Below are positions 15,004 to 23,152 of a stretch of DNA of 36,517 nucleotides, piece after piece. The notes under the pieces are model-generated. The model searched no databases. It saw nothing but the letters and a program-made list of their open reading frames with translations, and was not told the origin of the DNA. This stretch comes from [Flexibacter] sp. ATCC 35208 (GTDB lineage: Bacteria > Bacteroidota > Bacteroidia > Chitinophagales > Chitinophagaceae). Within the stretch, counting starts at the first letter, position 1. Every line of letters starts with the position of its first letter. The position numbers were made by a program, and so were the translations under genes. The stretch lies in assembly GCF_001975825.1 (NCBI RefSeq), contig NZ_MTKN01000018.1, positions 28,205 to 64,721 of the forward strand, given 5' to 3'.

Positions 15004-15303
15004 TTTCATTTTCCCGTCAATCACGATCGCTATTTTCTTCTGTTGACTGTACATTTCCCGTCAGCCAGGATCGCTATTTTCTTATACCGACAGTACATTT
15101 TCCGTCATTCAATACCGTTATTTTCTTCTGTTGACTGTACATTTCCCGTCCGCCACGATCACTATTTCCTTCTACCGACAGTACATTTTCCGTCATTCAA
15201 TACCGCTATTTTCTTCTGTTGACTGTACATTTCCCGTCCGCCACGATCACTATTCCCTTCTGCCATCCATCCATTTTCCATCATTTACCCATCCCTATTA
15301 CCT
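15004..15303. repeat. Intergenic 44-bp tandem repeat with an 88-bp two-part unit
   Basis: Contiguous 44-base units start near 15040, 15084, 15128, 15172, 15216 and 15260, with a partial unit in front. They alternate between type A (CTGTTGACTGTACATTTCCC) and type B (ACCGACAGTACATTTTCCGT), both ending in CTATTTTCTT-like sequence, so the true repeat period is 88 bases. The last unit is degenerate. Like the other two arrays in the window, the plus strand is pyrimidine-rich. It lies upstream of the SGNH hydrolase gene, about 150 bases before its start. Confidence 0.88.
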
Positions 15304-15457
15304 CCTCCTTGCCCCCCGCGACCCTACTTTCATTCCCACTCCGATGTTACCATTCCCAACACCCGTTTCCTTTTAATTAAATAATTCCTTAGATTTATTC
15401 TTCAGGTCTTCGGGCCCTTCTAACTACTATGTATATACTATTAACTTAAATAATTCC

Positions 15458-16225
15458 ATGGAACAATCCACTACTCAATCAGCCCGGAGAAAATTTCTCC
15501 GTAACTTATCACTTGGCACCCTGGCTGCGGCGGCCCTTCCTGACATCTCATTTGCCAACCCCATTAGTGAAAAAGCTAAAAAGATAACCCTGAAAAAGGA
15601 TGCTGTGATCCTGTTCCAGGGCGATTCCATTACCGATGCCGGCCGTAAAAGAGATCATGATGAGGCAAACAATGGCGGTGCCCTGGGCACCGGGTATGCA
15701 TTTCTCGCAGCTGCAGCTTTGTTAAAACAATTCCCTGACCGGAACCTGAAGATCTATAACAGAGGCATCAGCGGGAATAAAGTATACCAGCTGGCAGAAC
15801 GCTGGGACGCAGATTGCCTGAACCTGCAACCAGATGTACTCAGTATTTTGATTGGGGTAAATGACTATTGGCATACGCTGACTAATAATTATACCGGTAC
15901 CGTTAAAACCTATCAGGATGACCTGACTGCTTTGCTGGATCGTACGAAGCAGAAATTACCAAATGTACAGTTGATTATCGGAGAGCCGTTTGCTGTCAAT
16001 CATGTGAAAGCTGTAGATGACAAATGGTTTCCGGCATTTAATGACTATCGTACAGCTGCAAAAGAAATAGCAGGTAAATACAATGCCATTTTCATTCCTT
16101 ACCAGGATATCTTTGATAAGGCACAAAAGTCTGCACCAGGTAGTTACTGGACAGGGGATGGGGTGCATCCCAGCCTCGCCGGTGCAGAGCTGATGGCGGC
16201 TAGCTGGTTAGATACTGTAAAATGA
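15458..16225 (+). CDS. SGNH/GDSL-family hydrolase exported by the Tat pathway
   Basis: A 255-residue esterase-type hydrolase, probably removing acyl groups from a polysaccharide or other extracellular substrate. The twin-arginine signal ARRKFLRNLSLG is followed by a hydrophobic stretch ending ISFANP. The four family blocks are visible: GDSITDAG with nucleophile S57, the glycine in RGISGNKV, GVNDYW with the oxyanion asparagine, and DGVHPS with the catalytic aspartate and histidine. A weak promoter-like pair, TTTC at 15366-15369 and TAGATTTA at 15390-15397, lies upstream with 20-base spacing. The gene is convergent with the RND pump gene and shares a terminator with it. Substrate is unknown; rhamnogalacturonan acetylesterase-like activity is only one possibility. 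Confidence 0.87.
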   Translation: MEQSTTQSARRKFLRNLSLGTLAAAALPDISFANPISEKAKKITLKKDAVILFQGDSITDAGRKRDHDEANNGGALGTGYAFLAAAALLKQFPDRNLKIYNRGISGNKVYQLAERWDADCLNLQPDVLSILIGVNDYWHTLTNNYTGTVKTYQDDLTALLDRTKQKLPNVQLIIGEPFAVNHVKAVDDKWFPAFNDYRTAAKEIAGKYNAIFIPYQDIFDKAQKSAPGSYWTGDGVHPSLAGAELMAASWLDTVK

Positions 16226-16231
16226 TAATGC

Positions 16232-16272
16232 AAAAAGAAACGCTTCTGCCGAAGGCAGAAGCGTTTCTTTTT
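16232..16272. terminator. Bidirectional terminator between SGNH hydrolase and RND pump genes
   Basis: A perfect 19-bp stem (16232-16250 with 16254-16272) has a GAA loop. It starts with five A and ends with five T, so it can stop transcription from both sides. It lies a few bases past the SGNH stop and about 38 bases past the pump stop. Confidence 0.93.
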
Positions 16273-16309
16273 GGGTACCCTGGCCTGCGGCCGGCAGAAA
16301 TACAATGCT

Positions 16310-19300
16310 TTAATACATCAATTTATACACCACCGGCGTCACTATCCTCGACAACAACGTTGAACTAATCAAGCCGCCAATCAACACAATCGCCAGCGGC
16401 GCTATCAACGGATTCGTACTGATCGCGATCGGTATCAATCCACCAATCGCCGTCAATGATGTCAATACAATCGGCAGGAACCTGATCTCACCCGCCTCAC
16501 GGATCGCTGCGTCCAATGATTTACCCTGCTCTCTCAACTGGTTCGTAAAATCTACCAGCAGGATCGTATTCTTCACCTCAATCCCTGCCAGCGCAATCAT
16601 ACCGATGATCGCCACAAAAGACAGTGAATTGCCCGTCATCCATAAAGCTACTGCCGCACCTACAACCCCCAATGGGATGACTGACAGTACCACAAACGTG
16701 CTCTTGAATGTCCTGAACTCCAATATCAACACCGCTATAAACATAAACACCGTCAGGATAATAATATTGGTAAAATCCCCAAATGAATCCTTCCTTGATT
16801 CAATCTCACCACCCATCTCATATGAATACCCCTTCGGCAAGGGCATCGCATCCATCTTCGCTATCACATCATTCAGCACCTTGTCCACCAGTACTCCTTT
16901 ATCTACAAAAGCCGTCACAGATACTACTCTTCTCTTCTCCTGATGACTGATACTGATCGGAGAGTTCTCCATTTTCAAATCCGCCACCTGGCCCAAAGGA
17001 ATCGCCTTTCCATCATTGTTATTTACATACAGACTGTTGAACACATCCATCGTTGGTCTGCCTTCCTTATTCCTCGTCAGCAAAATGTCGTAGTCATTAT
17101 CATTATTATCTGCATAGTGCCCCAGGTTCAAACCTGCCACTGCCAGTCTCACCGTACGATCTATATTCAGACTTGGAATACCCAGCTGCTGCGCCTTCTC
17201 TTTATTGATTACTACCCGGATATCACTCTTCAGCAACTTCACAGGATTGTCTACATAAATAGTACCCGGTGTTTTCCGCAACATTTCTTCTGCCCGACCC
17301 GCTAAGGTTCTCAGTGAATCCAGGTTATCGCCGAACAACCGGATCTCTACCGGTGCCGGTAAAGCAGGTCCCTGCTCAAAGTTTTTCACTTCTACCTTCG
17401 CACCCGGATAAGGTGTCCACAGCTGACGTAGTTTATCAATAATTACCAGTTTCTTTTCAGGAGAGGTCTCGGGTTTCAACTGTACAAAGATCTGTGCATA
17501 GTCACTTCTTTCATGCTCCTGTATAATATTATAATACACCCTTGGATTACCCCTGCCTATATTTGTAGAAAAGTATTGTATATCCTTTTCAGTCTTTAAC
17601 ACTTTCTCCACTTCCAGCGCAATCTGCTGTGTATAGGGCAGGTTGGACTGTGCCGGGGTGGTTATATTAATGAGAAACTGTGGCTTCTCTGAAGCGGGGA
17701 ATAACCCAAATCCTATTATTTTGAACAGGTAAATAGAACCGCCAAAAATGATCACTGTCGCTATGATAGTTAAAACAGGACGCCTCAGCGCACCATCCAG
17801 CAATTTACTGTAACTGCCATGGATCAGGCGTTTCAACCCACGCATAAAGATATTACCATCCGGATGACCACTATGCGTTTTCAACAATTTGCTGCTCAGG
17901 AAAGGAATGATCGTCAATGATACGAGCATGGAAGCCAGTACACTAAAGATCACCGCCAGCGGTAAACCCCTGATAAAATCACCGGAACCTTCCGGCATAA
18001 ATACCAGTGGCATAAAGGCAATGATCAACGCTGCCGTACACCCAATTACTGCCAGTCCAATCTGTTTGGTCGCTTTCAGTGTGGCCTCCATTCTGTTATG
18101 CCCTTCCAGCATCCATCGCTCTATATTTTCAACGACCACAATACTATCATCCACCAGTAAACCCAACGCTACCACCAAACCAACAATACTCAGCTGGTTC
18201 AGGTTATAGCCAAATACATTCAGCAATACGATCCCAATAGACAAAGACAGCGGAATAGAGATCATCACAATCAGCGCCGGTCTGAAACCCAGTGGCAGCA
18301 AGGTCACCGCCACCAGCAGGATTGCAATAATAAAGTCTTCGCCCAACCCACTCAATCGCCTGTTTACATTTTCTGCCTGATCAAAATTTTCTACCAGGTC
18401 AATATTGGCAGGCAATGTTTTCTTAAACTGCTCAATCACCGGACCATACACCTGTTTGGTCTTACTGATATTCTCACCTTCCTTTTGCGCGGCCACCAGG
18501 AATATACACCGGTGTGCATTCAGGCGCGTAGCATACGTTTCATCATTAAATCCATAGTATATATTCGCAATATCCCGCAGAAAAATATTCTTATTACTAT
18601 TTACATTGATCACAGTATTCCTGATCTCATCCAGTGATTTATAGCTACCACTACTCTTGATATTGTAAGTGCGATTTCCCGCATCAATGCTACCACCGGG
18701 GATGTTGGCCATTTCTCCCTGCAAACTACTGATCACGCTGTTCACAGAAATTCCCATCTGTGCAATCTTCTCCATCTGCAATTCAATCCGCACCTGTCTG
18801 TCAGGTACACCATGAATTTCTACATTCTTCAGCTCCTTCAGTCTTTCCAGTTCATCCTGCAATTTCTCAGCATAGTATTGCAGTTTGTCCATGGGCGCAT
18901 TTTCAGACACAAGACCCAGTTGCAGGATATTTACATCACTTGGCTGGAACCGCATCACGTCAATGCGTATATTTTCTGGTAGTTCTCCACGCTTGCCATT
19001 TACTACACGCAGCACTTCCTGGTACTTTTCATTCACATCGCTGCTGTATTTATATTCTACCCTGATCACGGCCAAACCATCGCCAATAGAGGTACGTAAC
19101 CTTTTTACATTCTCCTGTGCATAGAGTTCTTTTTCCAGTGGATCGACCACGAGGTCTTCCATATCTTTCGGACTGGTACCGGGATACACGACTACCACAG
19201 AGTAAGTCGGCGCATGCATTTCCGGGTCTTCGGAACGTGGCATATTAAAGATCGTCGTGATGCCCAGTGTGATAATCATGATAAAGATGACCAGGGTAAA

Positions 19301-19336
19301 CTGGTAATTCTTTACCGCATATGTTGAAATTTTCAT
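16310..19336 (-). CDS. RND-family efflux pump, inner-membrane permease
   Basis: A 1008-residue proton-driven transporter of the AcrB/MexB-like class, the motor of a tripartite system that moves drugs or other toxic compounds out across both membranes. It begins with a membrane helix and the family sequence NMPRSEDPEM. A large periplasmic loop, six helices, a second loop and a last helix bundle follow. The proton-relay residues are visible: D396 and D397 in GLLVDDSIVVVENIER, and the lysine in AGIEVKNTILLVDF near the end. Motif TLLPLGFRPALIVMISIPLS is also present. It is third in the operon, starting 25 bases past the adaptor stop, and ends at a bidirectional terminator. Intact relay residues argue for an active pump. 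The substrate cannot be predicted. Confidence 0.95.
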   Translation of the reverse strand: MKISTYAVKNYQFTLVIFIMIITLGITTIFNMPRSEDPEMHAPTYSVVVVYPGTSPKDMEDLVVDPLEKELYAQENVKRLRTSIGDGLAVIRVEYKYSSDVNEKYQEVLRVVNGKRGELPENIRIDVMRFQPSDVNILQLGLVSENAPMDKLQYYAEKLQDELERLKELKNVEIHGVPDRQVRIELQMEKIAQMGISVNSVISSLQGEMANIPGGSIDAGNRTYNIKSSGSYKSLDEIRNTVINVNSNKNIFLRDIANIYYGFNDETYATRLNAHRCIFLVAAQKEGENISKTKQVYGPVIEQFKKTLPANIDLVENFDQAENVNRRLSGLGEDFIIAILLVAVTLLPLGFRPALIVMISIPLSLSIGIVLLNVFGYNLNQLSIVGLVVALGLLVDDSIVVVENIERWMLEGHNRMEATLKATKQIGLAVIGCTAALIIAFMPLVFMPEGSGDFIRGLPLAVIFSVLASMLVSLTIIPFLSSKLLKTHSGHPDGNIFMRGLKRLIHGSYSKLLDGALRRPVLTIIATVIIFGGSIYLFKIIGFGLFPASEKPQFLINITTPAQSNLPYTQQIALEVEKVLKTEKDIQYFSTNIGRGNPRVYYNIIQEHERSDYAQIFVQLKPETSPEKKLVIIDKLRQLWTPYPGAKVEVKNFEQGPALPAPVEIRLFGDNLDSLRTLAGRAEEMLRKTPGTIYVDNPVKLLKSDIRVVINKEKAQQLGIPSLNIDRTVRLAVAGLNLGHYADNNDNDYDILLTRNKEGRPTMDVFNSLYVNNNDGKAIPLGQVADLKMENSPISISHQEKRRVVSVTAFVDKGVLVDKVLNDVIAKMDAMPLPKGYSYEMGGEIESRKDSFGDFTNIIILTVFMFIAVLILEFRTFKSTFVVLSVIPLGVVGAAVALWMTGNSLSFVAIIGMIALAGIEVKNTILLVDFTNQLREQGKSLDAAIREAGEIRFLPIVLTSLTAIGGLIPIAISTNPLIAPLAIVLIGGLISSTLLSRIVTPVVYKLMY

Positions 19337-19361
19337 GTGCTGATAGTTGAAACGGTTAAAC

Positions 19362-20591
19362 TTATTTTACACTGATCGGGCTGCCATCAGTGAGATAAGC
19401 ACTGCCGGAAATAATGAGTGCACCTGCCTGTTCCAGTCCTTTGCTAATGATCACCTGGTCTTTTTCCATACCACTGATAGTCACGGTGATTTTCTTTGCA
19501 GTTTTGTTATCGTTGGTGATGAATACATAACCAGTACTGCCATCGCCTTCCATCAGGGCATCGTAAGGAATGGACCATGGACCATTGTTTGCTGCTGTTG
19601 CGCCATCACCTGCAGACCTGCCGGCTTTAGATCTACCAACACCTACAGGCTTTCCGGTTTCAGATCCACCAACACCCACAGACCTGCCGGCTTCTGATCC
19701 ACCAACACCCGCAGGCCTGCCGGCTTCAGATCCACCCTCACCCACATTCGCCTGATTTTTCGTTTTCCCACCTCCCGGCTGAATCGTCGCCTTGCCAAAC
19801 ATGCCATAGGCAATAGCTGCAGGCTTTACACCATTCAATCGAATATCTGCTTTGAATGTACCACTGGTCTGATTCAGACCTTCTGTTTTACGTACTACAG
19901 TACCTTCAAAAGTCTTTCCTGCTACTGATTCAATTTCAATCATCGCTTTGTCCTGTGCCTGGATCGCCGCCCATTGTTTATTGCTCAGGTCTACGCGCAG
20001 CAGCCAGTTGCCGGAAGCTGCACCATTAGTTTCGAAGATGGGGGTACCGGCTTGCACCAGTTGACCTTCGTTAGCGAGTTTGCGCAATACATATCCGTTA
20101 GAGGTGGCACGGATCTGTGAATGGCTACGATTGAACTCAGCCGATTTGAACTGTTCCCCTGCAATGCTCATCGCTGTTTTTGCATTCTGCAATTGTTCCA
20201 GCGTGGCTACGCTATCCTGGTATAAGTGTAGTACGCGGTTGTAGTCACGCTGTGCTTTTTCAAAGCCCAGTTGTGCCTGTGTAACCTGTGCATTGATCTC
20301 AGTAGGATTGAGCGTGGCCAGTACCTGGCCGGTTTTGATAGCATCGCCTTCTTTCACAGCGAGGCTTTGAATGATACCACCGGTTTTAAAAGAAAGCATA
20401 GTTTCATCGTCAGTAGTAAATTGTCCGGATACGGCTATGGTAGCGGCACCTGTGCGTTGACCATTCAGTGGCAACAGTTTTACCGGAATGACTTCAGTGG
20501 TGTTTTTGTTTTCAGCAGCTTTGTTATCTCCACAGGAAATAACGAAGACAGCGAGAAAAGGCAGTAGTAAGATGGCGTGAATAGTTTTCAT
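19362..20591 (-). CDS. RND periplasmic adaptor (membrane fusion protein) lipoprotein with a glycine-rich repeat insert
   Basis: A 409-residue adaptor that joins the pump to the outer-membrane channel. The signal peptide ends in a lipobox (VISC, C20), so it should be lipid-anchored. A lipoyl-like half (SLAVKEGDAIKTGQVLATLN) is followed by a helical hairpin (QLGFEKAQRDYNRVLHLYQD), the second lipoyl half, and a beta-barrel. Residues 286-329 hold four 11-residue repeats of the type GGSEAGRPAGV, within a longer low-complexity stretch between the barrel and the membrane-proximal domain (WSIPYDALMEG to the end). Such repeats are unusual in this family. The ATG at 20591 starts the lipoprotein signal; an upstream extension overlapping the outer-membrane gene is rejected. 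The gap from that gene is 22 bases. Confidence 0.92.
   Translation of the reverse strand: MKTIHAILLLPFLAVFVISCGDNKAAENKNTTEVIPVKLLPLNGQRTGAATIAVSGQFTTDDETMLSFKTGGIIQSLAVKEGDAIKTGQVLATLNPTEINAQVTQAQLGFEKAQRDYNRVLHLYQDSVATLEQLQNAKTAMSIAGEQFKSAEFNRSHSQIRATSNGYVLRKLANEGQLVQAGTPIFETNGAASGNWLLRVDLSNKQWAAIQAQDKAMIEIESVAGKTFEGTVVRKTEGLNQTSGTFKADIRLNGVKPAAIAYGMFGKATIQPGGGKTKNQANVGEGGSEAGRPAGVGGSEAGRSVGVGGSETGKPVGVGRSKAGRSAGDGATAANNGPWSIPYDALMEGDGSTGYVFITNDNKTAKKITVTISGMEKDQVIISKGLEQAGALIISGSAYLTDGSPISVK
19605..19736 (-). repeat. Four in-frame 33-bp repeats inside the adaptor gene
   Basis: Four contiguous 33-base units encode GGSEAGRPAGV, GGSEAGRSVGV, GGSETGKPVGV and GRSKAGRSAGD (residues 286-329). 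Unit length is a multiple of three, so copy changes keep the frame. The encoded stretch is flexible and carries lysines and arginines spaced 11 residues apart. Confidence 0.9.
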
Positions 20592-20613
20592 ATATCGACG
20601 TTTAATATTGTTA

Positions 20614-21975
20614 TTATAACTGGTAAGCGGCGGCCTGCAATTCAATGTCGACCATAGAAGTTTGTACCCCTGCAAAAGCAACAGCTACCTGCAGGCGTGC
20701 GTTGGTTAATTGGTTTTGTGCATCCAGCAGTTCCAGGTAAAGGAGCTGACCGGCTTTATATACTTTGAATTGATCGCGGTAATATTTTTCAGAAAGTGCG
20801 AGTTGGGTTTGAGCATTCTGATAATTAGCAACAGCCGTATGGTAGTTGTTGTACGCCGTGGTGAGTGCGAGTTGCAGCGAACTGTAAATTTCGTTGTAAG
20901 TAGCATCGACCGTTTTTATTTCCATGGCAGCCTGTTGTGCTTTGTGCTTTTGCTGACCAGAGGTGAAGAGGTCCCACTGCAGGTGTACGCCCCAGAGGTA
21001 ATAGCGGGTTTTATTGTCTACACTCCAGTTGAAGCCCTGTGAACCAAGATCCAGGAAGGTGCTGAGTTTCGGAACGAGGTAGGAGTTGTATTGTTTGTAT
21101 TGCAGACCTGCGATCTTTTTTTGCTGTTCCAGCTGTTGTAGTTCTTCTCTGTTTGTAATCGTGCCGGTATCGGCTACAGGCAGGAGGGAAGCAGAAACAA
21201 AAGTAGTGGTGTCCAGAAAAATAGTATCGTTCAGTGGTTTGTTGAGTAGGAAATTGAAATATGCTTTTGATAAGGTGCGTTGGTTTTCAGCGCTGGTGAT
21301 ATTGGTGATAATCTTTTGTTGTTCTGCCTGAGAGCGGGTCAGGGCAGTGGTATTAGTCACCCCGTTAGCAATAAAACTTTTATTGACCCTGATATTTTCA
21401 TCTACGAGCAACATGGCGGCGTTGTAGATTTCAACAGCGCGGCAGCTTTGGTAGTACTGGTAGTAGGCGGTTTTGAGATCCTTCACCAGTTTACGCTTAT
21501 ACACGTTCACAGATGCCTGTTGCAGGGAAATGCTTTCGTTGCGGATTTTGTTGGCATACCAGATCTCAGTGTTTATGAGCGGGAGGGTGGTGTGCAGTTT
21601 GACGTCGTAGAAATTATCAGGGTTGAGGAGCACGGATTGATTTTTCAGCTGGGGAAACTGGTTGCTGCCCGTGAGCTGATTGAGACTCGAGTACACATTG
21701 TTCAGCAAATCCCCGAGTGGAAGGTCGATGGTACGGCCACCGGCAGCACGGGTATAATCACCTTCCAGGCTCACGCTGGGGTAAAAGAGTGATTTGGCTT
21801 CCTGCAGGGCATACAGCGATTTGTCCAGCTGGAAATTGCGCTGCTTGAGGCCCTGGTTGCGGGTAAAGGCTTCCCGGATGTAGTGCTCAAGCAGCGTATC
21901 CTGGGCAGAAAGGCGGAAAGATGCGCCCAGAATAGTTATTATGAACAAAAGTCTTTTTTTTATGTGTGTTGACAT
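20614..21975 (-). CDS. TolC-family outer-membrane efflux channel
   Basis: A 453-residue outer-membrane factor that forms the exit duct of the tripartite pump. The signal peptide (MSTHIKKRLLFIITILGASF, cut near SAQD) is followed by two repeats of long helices and short strands. Typical segments are ALQEAKSLFYPSVSLEGDYT, LVKDLKTAYYQYYQSCRAVE, LGSQGFNWSVDN and YNNYHTAVANYQNAQTQLAL. The ATG at 21973-21975 is chosen; an upstream GTG at 21984 would add three residues. The start codon overlaps a palindrome that matches the one in the tetR promoter, so repressor binding would block transcription at the start of the operon. First gene of channel, adaptor, pump. Confidence 0.93.
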   Translation of the reverse strand: MSTHIKKRLLFIITILGASFRLSAQDTLLEHYIREAFTRNQGLKQRNFQLDKSLYALQEAKSLFYPSVSLEGDYTRAAGGRTIDLPLGDLLNNVYSSLNQLTGSNQFPQLKNQSVLLNPDNFYDVKLHTTLPLINTEIWYANKIRNESISLQQASVNVYKRKLVKDLKTAYYQYYQSCRAVEIYNAAMLLVDENIRVNKSFIANGVTNTTALTRSQAEQQKIITNITSAENQRTLSKAYFNFLLNKPLNDTIFLDTTTFVSASLLPVADTGTITNREELQQLEQQKKIAGLQYKQYNSYLVPKLSTFLDLGSQGFNWSVDNKTRYYLWGVHLQWDLFTSGQQKHKAQQAAMEIKTVDATYNEIYSSLQLALTTAYNNYHTAVANYQNAQTQLALSEKYYRDQFKVYKAGQLLYLELLDAQNQLTNARLQVAVAFAGVQTSMVDIELQAAAYQL

Positions 21976-21994
21976 AATGAACACTGTTTAGTAA
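21974..21994. promoter_or_regulatory. Probable TetR operator at the efflux operon start
   Basis: Half-sites ATAATGAACA and TGTTTAGTAA flank a central C and agree as a palindrome at 7 of 10 positions. The core TGAACA-N-TGTTTAGTAAA is the same as in the site at 22711-22731. It overlaps the start codon of the TolC-family gene. Upstream on the minus strand, TTGACA and TATACC with 17-base spacing are promoter-like, but this is weak. Confidence 0.75.
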
Positions 21995-22042
21995 AGTGGT
22001 ATAAAAAAAGACACGTTAAGTGTCAATGAAAAGAAGGATTGT

Positions 22043-22076
22043 TTGTCTGTGTCAACCTGATGGTTCACACAGACAA
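22043..22076 (-). terminator. Hairpin directly after the tetR stop codon
   Basis: A 10-bp perfect stem (TTGTCTGTGT with ACACAGACAA) continues inward, after one mismatch, into four more pairs around a TGAT loop. It touches the tetR stop codon. The following minus-strand bases are only moderately T-rich, so termination may be partial. It separates tetR from the efflux operon. Confidence 0.65.
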
Positions 22077-22077
22077 T

Positions 22078-22686
22078 TTATTTCTGGATAATTTGCATAA
22101 ACTCTTGTATTGCAGACTGGACAAGAGCTGCCTGCTCTCCTTCATTCAACCTGGTCACTTTCATTCTGTCACGGATAGAGAGGGCGATAATGCCATGTCC
22201 TAAACCCCAAATGATCATTCCTGCCTTTACAGGATCAGAGAAACGGAGGGAGTCTTTTGCAGCACTTACTGTATCCAGCAGGAACTCAAAGGAGCCGTTA
22301 CAATTTTCCCAGAAGTCATCTTCCTGAACCGCTTTCATAGGAGAGCGGAGGATGAACATAAGGTCGTAGAGGTCCGGGTTGGCAATCCCGTATTCGATAT
22401 ATGCTTTCAGCAATTCACGCAGTCGCTGCATTGGATCGGCAGAGACAGCATGCACCCGGAAGTATTCATGCATCTGATCAAACGCTTCGCGCTGGATCTC
22501 GTAAAACAATTCGTCTTTATCCTTGTAGTACAGGTAGATGGTAGCAGGAGAATACTCAATCTTTTCTGCAATGTTGCGGATAGAGGTTTTCTCATATCCA
22601 TCTTTTACAAACATCTCCATGGCAGCGCCGATGATCCGCTTCCGCATCTCCTGTTTTTCTCTTTCTTTCCGATCAGAAATCCCCAT
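22078..22686 (-). CDS. TetR/AcrR-family transcriptional repressor of the efflux operon
   Basis: A 202-residue regulator. The N-terminal helix-turn-helix is clear: RIIGAAMEMFVKDGYEKTSI then RNIAEKIEYSPATIYLYYKD (about residues 18-60). The C-terminal ligand and dimer domain carries a WGLGHG motif, as in the WHG subgroup of TetR proteins. It lies immediately upstream of, and in the same direction as, the three efflux genes. The same palindrome sits in its own promoter and at the efflux operon start, so it most likely represses both and is released by a pump substrate. The ligand is unknown. Confidence 0.93.
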   Translation of the reverse strand: MGISDRKEREKQEMRKRIIGAAMEMFVKDGYEKTSIRNIAEKIEYSPATIYLYYKDKDELFYEIQREAFDQMHEYFRVHAVSADPMQRLRELLKAYIEYGIANPDLYDLMFILRSPMKAVQEDDFWENCNGSFEFLLDTVSAAKDSLRFSDPVKAGMIIWGLGHGIIALSIRDRMKVTRLNEGEQAALVQSAIQEFMQIIQK

Positions 22687-22705
22687 AATGATTTACTTTA
22701 CGATG

Positions 22706-22737
22706 CAAACTTACTGAACAGTGTTTAGTAAACCAAA
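22706..22737 (-). promoter_or_regulatory. Promoter of tetR, Bacteroidota type
   Basis: On the minus strand, TTTG (22734-22737) and TAAGTTTG (22706-22713) are separated by exactly 20 bases, matching the Bacteroidota -33/-7 consensus TTTG and TAnnTTTG. The likely start of transcription is about 10-15 bases before the tetR start codon. The spacer is almost filled by the TetR operator. Confidence 0.82.
22711..22731. promoter_or_regulatory. Probable TetR operator in the tetR promoter
   Basis: Half-sites TTACTGAACA and TGTTTAGTAA flank a central G and match as a palindrome at 9 of 10 positions. It occupies the spacer between the -33 and -7 elements, where bound repressor would exclude RNA polymerase. 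The copy at 21974-21994 shares its core. Confidence 0.85.
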
Positions 22738-22849
22738 TAAAAACAGATACCGGGCATTATTTTCATTTTCTTTTGCCGTCTGTAGGGCCTCTTCGTCCAA
22801 AAAAACTTCTTTGGCCCAAGGCATATGAAGATTTTTTTGCTACATATTC

Positions 22850-22881
22850 TTGGAAATTTGGAATTTCCCGCTTTATCTTTG
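22850..22881 (+). promoter_or_regulatory. Promoter upstream of the SAM riboswitch
   Basis: TATCTTTG at 22874-22881 is a full match to the Bacteroidota -7 element TAnnTTTG, and TTGG at 22850-22853 lies 20 bases upstream as a -33 element. Transcription would begin around 22888, just before the riboswitch. Confidence 0.78.
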
Positions 22882-22898
22882 CATCAGTTCTTTAAGAT

Positions 22899-23012
22899 AT
22901 CTTATCAAGAAAGGCAGAGGGAAATGGCCCTGCGAAGCCTTAGCAACCATCCTGTTCCACCAAACAGGAAAGGTGCTACATCCATCCCGGATCAAACCGG
23001 GAAAGATAAGTC
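22899..23012 (+). ncRNA. SAM-I (S-box) riboswitch
   Basis: A methionine-pathway riboswitch that binds S-adenosylmethionine. P1 is CTTATC (22901-22906) with GATAAG (23005-23010). The conserved core reads AAGAAAGGCAGAGGGAAATG, GCGAAGCC and TAGCAACC; P3 is CCTGTT with AACAGG; AAGGTGCTACATCC follows; P4 is TCCCGG with CCGGGA. This order and sequence are diagnostic for SAM-I. An intrinsic terminator at 23047-23078 precedes the trans-sulfuration gene, so control is probably by transcription termination when SAM is plentiful. An open frame that runs through the element is not coding. Confidence 0.96.
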
Positions 23013-23046
23013 AGTAGATTTGATCGATATTACTCAATATACTTTT

Positions 23047-23078
23047 AAACTCACCTGACTATCCAGGTGAGTTTTTTT
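23047..23078 (+). terminator. Riboswitch-controlled intrinsic terminator
   Basis: A stem ACTCACCTG / CAGGTGAGT with a six-base loop is followed by a run of seven T. It lies 35 bases after riboswitch P1 and 75 bases before the start codon, the usual place for the expression platform. Confidence 0.92.
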
Positions 23079-23152
23079 ATGCCCACTCCTTTCTGATAAG
23101 CTCTAACGGAATCCTGTTTAATCAATTTCATCATCAACTAAAAAACAAACCG

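Noticed and set aside
13..15303. The three tandem arrays as possible CRISPR arrays.
   Set aside because: Units are contiguous without unique spacers, no cas genes are present, and the unit lengths differ (48, 53, 44/88).
20592..20681. Upstream extension of the adaptor protein by 30 residues.
   Set aside because: It overlaps the channel gene's end, and the lipoprotein signal starts at the ATG at 20591.
22825..23058. A 77-residue plus-strand frame before the trans-sulfuration gene.
   Set aside because: It runs through the SAM-I riboswitch and promoter, and the RNA structure explains the conserved sequence.
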